Source of the DNA: Pyxicephalus adspersus
Taxonomy: Eukaryota; Chordata; Amphibia; Anura; Pyxicephalidae
NCBI RefSeq assembly: GCF_032062135.1
Contig: NC_092859.1
Span: 63,347,599 to 63,411,598 of the forward strand
Length of the DNA stretch: 64,000 nt
Direction of reading: 5' to 3'
Within the stretch, counting starts at the first letter, position 1, and the number at the start of each line of letters is the position of its first letter. A program made the position numbers and the translations under genes. Below the pieces are notes generated by a model that made no database searches, was not told the origin of the DNA, and saw nothing but the letters and a program-made list of their open reading frames with translations. Positions 55,561-64,000 of the stretch are shown here, in pieces.

Positions 55561-56409
55561 GAGGAAAAAAGTGGTGGGGGGGAATCGTCAGAATGGGATG
55601 GTCATAACTTCTCTTTTAGGGTGTCTTTTTTTTTATTTTCACTGGCCAATTCTGCCATTGTTTTGTATTCCTGGAGAAGCAGTGTTGTCATCCTAGAATA
55701 GGAAGTGTTATAGGATCCCTTCCTATTTTAAAGTCAGTAACAGAAGAATGTGATATAATATGTGGGTATTCTGTGCAGGACTAATATTACTGCTTGATAA
55801 CAATGCAGAGTACAAAGGATACAGGCCAGTTACAGTGCAATGCAAGGTCTGCATATATTGTGTGTGCCACATTCCTCTTTAAATTAATGTTAGTAGGGGC
55901 AAAATGTGCCTTTACAGAAAAAAAGATAGACTTATACATACCTAACCCTTATTTCTGCATTACCAAAATTTTGGTAAGATTCCTAGAAAATGCAGGGAGG
56001 GCTAAATCTCATTAAAAAACACACTAATCCAAACTAATAAACTTTAGGTTTGAACTGCTCTTTATTCCCCAGGATCTCATCCCAAGGTGTGTGATGTCAA
56101 ATGTTGCACCCACTAACTTTTGGTGCTTTTTAAAGGGAGGAATGAGCAGTATATGTGGATGTTACATTATACTGCAAGGTCCTTTTTTAAGAGGAGCTAA
56201 ACCAAAAACAAACAACTCATACTCACCTTTCCTTCTGCAGAGCCCCCTATTTCTCTGGTGCTGTCTTTTAGGTCATCGTTAGGCCCAAGGCAGCATTGGG
56301 AAGCTGTGATAAATAGAAAATTAACTGAGCAGAAGGACCCTTGGAGAAAAGATATACCTACTGTATATATTGCCTGCAATCATACATTCTGAACGGCTCT
56401 AATGCAAAT
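55561..56409. other. Intergenic, nothing certain
   Basis: At about 56176, TTAAGAGGAGCTAAACC resembles the ends of Kolobok/T2-type elements with TTAA targets, but no partner end was found. Confidence 0.4.
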
Positions 56410-56932
56410 ACACCCTGCAGTCCCTGTAGCCCCCGGGTTACATACGAGATAAGGACTCTAGGTTTGTTCCTAAGTTGAATTTGTATGCAAGTCCGAACAG
56501 GTGCATCATTTTAATAAATGCAATTAGGACAGTTGTTTGTCTCAACATACTATTAGGCAGCATGGCGTCAATTACTGTAAAAAAAAAACTCACTGTGAGT
56601 TAATCACAAACAAGGCAAAAAAAAAATCTTTATGGAGCCTAGTCATTCATTAACTTCTCAAGCAAGTGGTGCTTTGATATGCAAAAAGAAACAACTGTAG
56701 AGTTTGTCTTGGTCAGTAAAGAGTTACAAGAGGCTGCAGAAAGAGTTCAACCCCCTAAGATCACCCACCACCTTAGTTGTGTTTAGCAAAAGGTTTCTTC
56801 TGCATGTCATGCAAACCGCCCCTCCCCCCATCAAGCCTCCGTTCTGCAGAGGAGCGAGCAGAAAAGCCCCGTTTGTATCTAGGAGGCGTCCGTATGTCAG
56901 AAGTCCTTAACCAGGGGACTACCTGTATAATG
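56410..56932 (-). mobile_element. Tigger/pogo-like non-autonomous element
   Basis: The right end reads inverted as CAGGTAGTCCCCTGGTTAAG. Near the left end, CAGTCCCTGTAGCCCCCGGG precedes TTACATACGAGATAAGGAC. These inverted ends with C/T-rich starts fit pogo/Tigger-type MITEs, which use TA targets (TATA follows the right end). The same family, in the opposite orientation, is at 40480-40680. Confidence 0.55.
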
Positions 56933-56989
56933 TCAAGTTATTTAAACCAAATGCTAAAAAACAGAATTATTAATATTGGTATTTATTGG

Positions 56990-57215
56990 TAGTTTGTATT
57001 TATATAGCACCAATATACACAGTGCATCATAAGGTTCATAGTCATGTCACTACTTGTCCTTAGGGGCTCACAATCTAATGTCCCTACTATAGTCATATCA
57101 GTTAACACAGTATATTGCCACATTTTAGTAGAAGCTAGGTAATTTACCAACATGTTTTTTGGGTGTTGGAGGAAAACAGAGCACATAAACACATCCCTTT
57201 CATTTATTTGTCCAG
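56990..57215 (+). repeat. Old dispersed repeat with GGGGCTCACAATCTAATGTC
   Basis: TTTGTATTTATATAGCACCA, GGGGCTCACAATCTAATGTC and a TTGGGTGTTGGAGGAAAAC stretch. I recognise the pattern as an old repeat seen in many fish and amphibian genomes but give no name. Confidence 0.55.
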
Positions 57216-58403
57216 TTCAGGGTGCCACAGATCCTGTTCTATTAGAATGGACTGTGATAAATCACAGGACTGAGTGGGCAAAAGTACAAATTTTGGCAGG
57301 CAAAACAGCCAGATTATATGTATGTATTATTTGTATTTAGCTGTGACCTGTAGATATGCTTTTAAGTGTATCTATAGTAAAAAATATTTTTATTCTGTCA
57401 TTTCTGACCTAGTTCTAATAAATACAGTGTTTGGTTGGTGTTCTGATTCTCTTCCTTAATAATTTCTGCATAACTGATTCAGAAAAGGTATACAGCTCGG
57501 GTATTCAGATAACTAGTTTCAGGTGTAACTGACACACTAAAAAAAACAGCTTTATGTTCAGGAAATTAGCATTCTTTACAAAGATTTCAGCAATGGCCGC
57601 TTAGATAACCTCTAAGTGTAGGTCCACTACACTACACTATACTCCAAGAGTACAAACAACTGATTAAAAATTCTCAAATACAACAGTGTCATACATTTTT
57701 ATACAGCATTGGCATGGATGAAAAAATAACAATTTATAATATATGTAAAACAATCTTGAGCTTACCATTTAAACAAAAAGATTTAAACAGCGTGGCTGAA
57801 TCACATTTTGTAAGCCACAGGCTTCAATAGAAGTTTTATTTCAAACATGTTGTTCAAATCTAGAGTTATGACAAACATTCAGCGTTTGCAGGAAAGGCAC
57901 ATTGATTAATAGGTTCTCAATTCATTTGGGACCTCCACTTTAAACCCTTCCTTCCTACACAAATTGGAAATGTCATTAGTGTATAAATAGATTTCAAGAG
58001 GCCCTATATTTTCACATTGTGAAGAGATTCCAAGAAAATTCCAGTTTTTACCACTGGTAACTTATTTCAGTTTTGTGCCAACATAAATGTTGATATATTT
58101 TAACCATCTGTGAAAAGAACATTTTAGTGATGTTTGGTCCTCAAGAAGTGTGTCACCTTAAAGTAATGGCTAATTTTCTTTCATTGTCCACAATCTATTA
58201 TTAATATTTTTGTAGACCATGAAAGCTGACATTTTGATAACCCTCAGGAAGATTCAATTCAAATTTGAAACATTTCTTATTGAAAAATTAAATCTACAAT
58301 AAAAGAAATATGGCTGCTTTTTCTGATCTTATCCTCAAAAGTTCATCTGCCTGGTGGTCAGGTTGATCTTTTTGCTGTAGTATTTTTAAGTCATTGACAT
58401 TGG
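57216..58403. other. Intergenic, nothing recognised
   Basis: AT-rich with no gene-like frame. Confidence 0.6.
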
Positions 58404-58864
58404 TCAAATATGCAGACAAGAGCTTCCAAAATTTCCCCCACTATTCTGATATCCTTGGTTGCTGCAAATTATAAAGGATTTGGGGCTAATTGACACAATG
58501 CATTGCAAACAAAGGTTGTTGTTTTTTCCTGAAGTCCATGTATTCAATCTATCAAGGAATGTGACAGTGAGTAGATGAAAATGCTCCAGATTACTCAGTT
58601 GCTGACCATGTAGATATGGCAACATATGTGGTGGTGGCGGCATGGTATATGCATGATTTGACATATCCCCTGACTTATCTTGGAGGAACTTACGCTCATC
58701 TGCCATGCAGTGATAACAGCTCCTTGGAGGTTTACCAATAGAGAGAGGAGGGTGAATGACTTCACCTTGCTGAATCCTCTACCATGGAAAATGACAGCCA
58801 AATGACAGGTCATCTCTGAACTGCTGTCCATTGATGTAAATGATGTTGTGGACTTACTATACAC
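58404..58864 (-). other. Possible decayed coding relic
   Basis: On the minus strand, two overlapping frames look like a frameshifted coding piece: FRDDLSF, then GRGFSKVKSFTLLSL in another frame, then KPPRSCYHCMADERKFLQDK and LSNLEHFHL. The order weakly recalls the Runt domain of RUNX factors (a GRGKSFTL block, then a PP...YH block). The similarity is short and needs frame changes, so it may be chance. No promoter, splice site or neighbour supports it. Confidence 0.2.
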
Positions 58865-60703
58865 ACAATAGATTTTTATTCAAGATCATCACAATCATTC
58901 ATCATGAGAGACAATTCTCTATTCTGTGTGCATAGAAAAGACAGGACTGTAATGTTTTACTGCTATCCAGGACTCCAGTAGAGAAATTTCCCCTCACTTA
59001 CTGTTTTTGGCAGAACCTTTTACCAGACAGGGAGTGAGAGAAAAAAAACTGTGTAGTGGACTGCCGTTTTCTATCTGCTAGCTAAGTTGTAACTTTAAAA
59101 AATGTAATTAAAGTTGTTGAAGTGAACAGGAACCTCTTCATTAAGAAGTGATTCCTTTCCCTTATAAGTGACCTTAGAAACCCCAGCAGGTAATAAATGT
59201 AAATGCAGGAAGTGAAGGGGCAGAGATGAGAAGATATGCTCAGCCATGGTAGGTGTCTGCATTCCTTCCAGAACACATTGACTACTGTGTCTGTGTGTAA
59301 GTGCAGTATTATATTATTTCCTTCTATAATAATGGGGTATATGTGATTCCGTTATCAGAGATCACTTTGGGAAATCCCTACTGTTAGTATATCAGCTACA
59401 TACCCAAATAGATATTTGCTCTGCCTTTCAGTTATCTTTGATGATCTGCACTCCCTGTCTAGTTGCAGCTAGCATAGGTTAGGCATCCGATGGCCCATAG
59501 GTAGCAGAGGTCCAGTTGCATTGGCAGATTAGTGTGATTGCTAGGGTCTAGTTGTAGTGCAGTTAGATTGTTCCTGAACTCCATAGACTTTGCCTCCATC
59601 CCTGCAATCCAGGATCACAGCATAGACAGCCCATTTGGCGGTTTGAGGATCTCCTTGCTGTCCAGTCTTCAGGATTATCTCGGCAGGACATCTTTGCTAC
59701 AGTCAACTCCAGAGGCCTCTGCAACTCATCTTGACACTGATCATAACTGGGGGTATTTGTGGTTAGAGACTGTATGTGTATATATATATTTATACCCGGG
59801 TAAATATGTGCACAATTCCCCTCAGGACTCTTCCTATGTGTATTCACTGATGTTTATTGATTGTAAACATTGATTTTACTGTTTTGAGACATAAAACTTT
59901 CTAAATACTCCAATCTGTGTGTTCATTTAGCTGCAATAGTTAATGTAGTATGCTGGATGCAGTGGTTCCTCGGGTTATGTTTTATATTACTGTTATTATT
60001 TCTAGTTAATGTCCCAGGAAGGGAGCCCCTCTGCTAACAGAGACCCTGTCCTGGATGGAGGCACTGCCAACTTTATTAGTATCCTCACTCTTCCACATAG
60101 CGAAGGCCCGGGATCCTCTCTGTTATCTACAGGTTAGCACCATAGCCTGGTTTGTGAGGGTCATTTACATGTCCCCCCCCCATAACAGGGCTACAACTGC
60201 AATAGGGGAACAGACAACAATAGAACATAGGCAGAAATTCTAGAATCCCCCTCACAAAATGTGTTATCATTCTATCTGTGTTGCTGTTAGAGAGATTTCC
60301 CTTCACTTTCTTTCCTGGGGACGACCTTTTCTCCTGAAAAGAAGTAAAGAAATCTCTTCAATTGCCTCCTGATTGCAATAAAACCTGACAGGAGTTTAAT
60401 CCTTTGCTATGCCCTCCAAACTAAAAAAGAAGTCTCAGCTATAGATATGCTTTAATTATTAAAACCCATTGCTCGGTTCTTGGCAAAAGATACAAACATA
60501 GAAAACTTCTGCTTTGCAAAGATCCAGAAATCCTCTTGCACAAGTTCTCTTGAATTAGACAATGAGTTACCATGACCTAATAGGGGTATACATTTCTATA
60601 ATGTTGATTTTGCATGTTTACAAGGAAGCTCTATTAATTAAGGAACAATAGAGCTTGTGGAAACCAAATGCTTAGTATTTTTAAACGCAAACATATTGCA
60701 TGT
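58865..60703. other. Intergenic, nothing certain
   Basis: The frame at 59538-59873 plus has no recognisable domain. 59440-60240 is GC-richer and could be a retroelement remnant, but no terminal repeats were found. Confidence 0.5.
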
Positions 60704-61188
60704 AAATAGATCAGGCATGGGCAAACTATGGCCTGGGGGCCGTATACGGCACAATGGGGATGTTTCTCCGGCCCTGTGGGTGTTCCGCGGCTCTGGCCGG
60801 TGCCACCCCGAGCAGGGTCAGAAGAAGGACCCCGCTGGGGGGAGTTGGATGCAGTGACACAGCCCCATCCACTCTTCTATAGCTCAGATGGGACAGTGGG
60901 CAAGCTGTGTCACTGCACACAACCTGCCCACTCTCCCATCACAGGCTCTGAGCTTGCGATGGGAGAGTGGGGGGGCTGTCACTGCACATAACCCGCCCAC
61001 TCTTCCATCGCAGGCTCAGATCTACAATGGGAGAGTGGGCGGGGTTATGTCATCATGACGTCACGATCAGGGCCGTAATGATGGCATAACCCTGACCACT
61101 CTACCATCGACCCAGGCCCCTCTGGCAATCTTTTATTTTCCAGATTGTGGCCCCTGACTAAAAAGGTTTGCACACCCCTGAAACAGAT
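60704..61188. mobile_element. Small non-autonomous hAT element, 469 bp
   Basis: The element is 60712-61180. It starts CAGGCATGGGCAAACT and ends, inverted, CAGGGGTGTGCAAACC, the classic hAT-Charlie-type terminal repeat. The 8-bp flanks AAATAGAT (60704-60711) and AAACAGAT (61181-61188) differ by one base. The interior is GC-rich, with repeats of a GGGAGAGTGGG/CCCACTCTCCCAT motif in both orientations. No transposase frame. Confidence 0.9.
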
Positions 61189-61443
61189 TATATTTTACTT
61201 TTAGAGTTATACCTAGTTTAGTAATGTGCATCCATTCAAAACATCTAATAGGTTCTTTCATGTAAAATGGTTAATGTATTGATATCCAAAACATGTTTTG
61301 TATAGAATAGACAAGGATTAAAACTCCTATCAGGGTATTTTCTTCTTTATGTGTCCAGCTGAGGAAATTTCCCTATACTTCTTGTTCCATAGATACAATA
61401 GGAAGTGAGGGGAAATCTTGACAAAATATAATTTCCTTTTAGA
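61189..61443. other. Short spacer, nothing recognised
   Basis: AT-rich sequence between the small hAT element and the LINE 3' end. Confidence 0.6.
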
Positions 61444-61883
61444 CAGTTACATAGTTACATAGTAGGTTAGGTTGAAAAAAGACATAAAGTCCATCAAGTT
61501 CAACCACTAGGGAAATAAACATATCCCAGATATAAACCCTATAAGACATAGTTGGTCCAGAGGAAGGAAAAAAAAAACCCTGGTACAATTTGCTTCAACA
61601 GGGAAAAAAAAAACTTCCTGATTCCATGAGAAAATTGTCCTTAATACCCAGGTATATTCTGTGCTTCTAGAAAAACATCCAGCTTTTTCTTAAAGCAATC
61701 TATAGTAGTTGCTGAAACTACTTCCTCAGGGAGCTGATTCCATATTTTCACAGACCTTACAGTGAAGAATCCCTTCCTTATCTGGAGCTTAAACTTCTTT
61801 TCCTCCAAACCCAAAGAGTGCCCTCTTGCTCTTTGTAATGATCTCAAAGTGAAAAATGGGGAAGAGAGTTCTCTATATGGACC

Positions 61884-61884
<1 letters not shown>

Positions 61885-61928
<44 letters not shown>
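61885..61928. repeat. (TA)n microsatellite beside the gap
   Basis: 22 TA units run directly into the N block. Confidence 0.95.
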
Positions 61929-62432
61929 NNNNNNNNNNNNNNNNNNNNNNNNNNNNNNNNNNNNNNNNNNNNNNNNNNNNNNNNNNNNNNNNNNNNNNNN
62001 NNNNNNNNNNNNNNNNNNNNNNNNNNNNNNNNNNNNNNNNNNNNNNNNNNNNNNNNNNNNNNNNNNNNNNNNNNNNNNNNNNNNNNNNNNNNNNNNNNNN
62101 NNNNNNNNNNNNNNNNNNNNNNNNNNNNNNNNNNNNNNNNNNNNNNNNNNNNNNNNNNNNNNNNNNNNNNNNNNNNNNNNNNNNNNNNNNNNNNNNNNNN
62201 NNNNNNNNNNNNNNNNNNNNNNNNNNNNNNNNNNNNNNNNNNNNNNNNNNNNNNNNNNNNNNNNNNNNNNNNNNNNNNNNNNNNNNNNNNNNNNNNNNNN
62301 NNNNNNNNNNNNNNNNNNNNNNNNNNNNNNNNNNNNNNNNNNNNNNNNNNNNNNNNNNNNNNNNNNNNNNNNNNNNNNNNNNNNNNNNNNNNNNNNNNNN
62401 NNNNNNNNNNNNNNNNNNNNNNNNNNNNNNNN
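61929..62432. other. Assembly gap, 504 N
   Basis: Unknown bases between a (TA)n run and LINE sequence. Frames reported across it are artefacts. Confidence 1.
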
Positions 62433-64000
62433 AGATTATAGACATCCTGTATGGACTTAATTCCATTACATAGTTTGGTGTCATCTGCAAACACAGAAAT
62501 GGTACTTTTAATCCCAAACTCTATATACATTTATAAAGATGTTAAACAGTAAAGGTCCCAACACTAAACCCTGGGGTACACCACTAATAACCTTAGACCA
62601 TTCAGAGTATGAATCATTAATTACAACTCTCTGGATGCAATCTTTTAGCCAGTTCTCTATCCATTTACAGATTGACCTTTCTAAACCTATCAACCCTAAC
62701 TTGCATATTAACCGTCTGTGGGGTACAGTGTCAAATGCTTTAGCAAAATCCAAGTACACTATATCAACTGCTATTCCACTGTCTACCTGTTTACTTACTT
62801 CCTCATAAAAAGAGAGTAAATTTGTTTGACAACTTCTGTCTTTCTTGAAGCTATGCTGAATATCACTTATAATATTATTTTCTAGCAGAAACCCCTCTAT
62901 GTGGTTCTTTATCAAACTCTCTAAGACCTTTCAGACTATTGACGTTAAACTAACCGGTCTGTAGTTACCTGGTAATGATTTTGCTCCCTTTTTGAAGATG
63001 CTAGTGACTAAAGAGTCTCTAAAAATTAGATATAATGGCTTTGAAATAACTGAGCTCAGCTCATTGAGGACACGTGGATGTATTTCATCAGGTCCTGGTG
63101 CTTTGTCAACCTAATTTTTCCCAGCTGTTTCTCAATCATATCAATTCTGAGCCATTGTGACTCATTTAAGGCAGTGACATTGCTATTATGAATTTGGACT
63201 TGAGCTCTGCCATTTTCCTTCCTGTACACAGAGCTAAACAAAGTGTTTAGTAAATCTGCCTTGTATTTATTCCCAGTTACCAACCCAGCGACATCCTTTA
63301 AGGGGCCTACATGCTCAGATCTAATCTTTTTGCTATTAATATATTTGAAAACATTTTGGGGGTTTGCCTTACTTTCCTTTGCAATCTGTCTTTCATTTTG
63401 AAGTTTTGCACATTTTATCTCCTTTTCAAATCTTTTGTTATATTCTTTATAGGTTTTAAATGATGAAGGTGATCCTTCATTTTTATATTTTTGGAATGCC
63501 CTTTTCTTGTTCCTTAAGGCTTTTTTAACATCAGCTGTGAGCCACATGGGTTTGAATTTTAGCCTCTTAAACGTGTTACCCATTGGAATATATTTTTCAG
63601 TTTGCTTTTGTAGAACAGACTTGAAACATTCCCATTTTTGTTCTGTGTTCTTTGAGGACAGTATTGTCTCCCAGTCCAAGTCACAGAGAGCGGCCCTTAA
63701 TAATGGAAAATTTGCTCTCTTAAAATTAAATGTTTTTATCTTTCCTGTTTTTGCTTTCTGTTTACAGCTTACATTAAATGAAATCATAATATGGTCACTG
63801 CTACCCAGATTCTCTTTTCTTTGCACATTTGTTATAAGCTCTGCATTGTTAGAAAGAACTAGGTCAAGCCGAGTATCATTTCTAGTTGGGGCTTCTATAA
63901 ACTGTACCATAAAATTATCTTGTCTTAAATTCACAAATTTCCTCCCTTTTGCTGTTCCTGTAGTCCCATACTCCAGTCAATGTCAGGGTAGTTGAAATCT

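Larger units (their letters stand above)
61444..64000 (-). mobile_element. CR1/L2-type LINE, minus strand, runs off the window
   Basis: Reading leftwards: the end of the endonuclease (63934), a linker, the reverse transcriptase (about 63060 to beyond the gap), the C-terminal region (61847-61641) and a 3' UTR whose last part reads GGTTGAACTTGATGGACTTT and ends in TATGTAAC repeats at about 61446-61462. That octamer-like tail and 3' UTR fit CR1/L2-clade LINEs. A (TA)n run and a 504-bp assembly gap interrupt the reverse transcriptase region. Confidence 0.85.
61641..64000 (-). pseudogene. CR1/L2-type ORF2: endonuclease end and reverse transcriptase
   Basis: 63934-63056 is open for 292 codons: FIEAPTRNDTRLDLVLSNN and NLGSSDHIMISFNV (the SDH motif that ends the endonuclease fold), then a long basic linker. 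After a stop near 63056 come GAKSLPGNYRPVSLTSIV (about 62985) and 62915-62508 with YLDFAKAFDTVPHRRL and SGVPQGLVLGPLLFNIFIN; a frameshift follows, then the active-site motif STISVFADDTKLC (about 62500-62465), which is intact. The gap removes about 500 bp. The C-terminus KIWNQLPEEVVSATTIDCFK with a GY end stops at 61641. At least two breaks outside the gap make it a pseudogene. The 5' part lies beyond the window. Confidence 0.85.

Noticed and set aside
61762..62530. Frames of over 200 codons spanning the gap
   Set aside because: Mostly undefined residues from the N block plus (TA)n.
1..64000. tRNA or rRNA genes
   Set aside because: No cloverleaf-type A/B box pair or rRNA-like stretch was noticed by eye; a tRNAscan run would be the decisive test.

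Overview
This is a vertebrate nuclear sequence, most likely from a frog. It is AT-rich and intergenic, and no intact host gene was recognised. The evidence is the mix of transposon families: piggyBac elements with TTAA target duplications, hAT elements with 8-bp duplications and TAGTGTTG or TAGGGATGAG ends, a PIF/Harbinger transposase with Myb/SANT partners, L1-clade LINEs, and a CR1/L2-type LINE whose 3' end matches a repeat common in amphibian genomes. The frog assignment comes from remembered repeat families and was not tested by a search.

Layout, left to right. 1-2392: piggyBac copy A, minus strand, cut by the window start. 2390-4262: microsatellite, dispersed repeat R1, and the tail of a hAT element. 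4540-5241: solo LTR with a 5-bp duplication. 7415-7999: piggyBac-type MITE. 8905-17916: a 9.0-kb hAT element with a perfect 8-bp duplication, a decayed BED-finger transposase, two tandem arrays and a captured piece of a PCED1/FAM113-like PC-esterase gene. 19450-24365: decayed L1, minus strand. 28541-28616: perfect 76-bp palindrome. 29750-34264: PIF/Harbinger block. 34591-37178: piggyBac copy B. 37870-38472: second R1 copy. 40706-47674: a second large hAT element carrying an L1 fragment, a hAT transposase tail, a tandem array and a nested MITE. 48608-51869: piggyBac copy C. 51874-60700: mostly unrecognised sequence with a few old repeats. 60712-61180: small hAT element. 61444-64000: CR1/L2-type LINE, minus strand, split by a 504-bp assembly gap.

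How the pieces relate. The two large hAT elements share internal arrays (a CTG/CCTCCT-rich unit of about 98-147 bp and an AT-rich unit of about 85 bp). Their terminal repeats differ somewhat, and each holds foreign sequence beside or inside the arrays: a PC-esterase gene fragment in one, an L1 fragment in the other. I infer a modular hAT lineage that picks up sequence. The three piggyBac copies share a two-exon plan with a minisatellite intron that differs in length, and every copy is broken. Palindromes of the form TTACCCCGA...TCGGGGTAA lie just inside the ends of both the coding piggyBac copies and the MITEs, so they may be shared transposase sites. The strongest candidates for something undescribed are the gene-capturing, array-bearing hAT family, the minisatellite intron, the 76-bp palindrome and an apparently intact two-exon Myb/SANT reading frame at 32446-33172.
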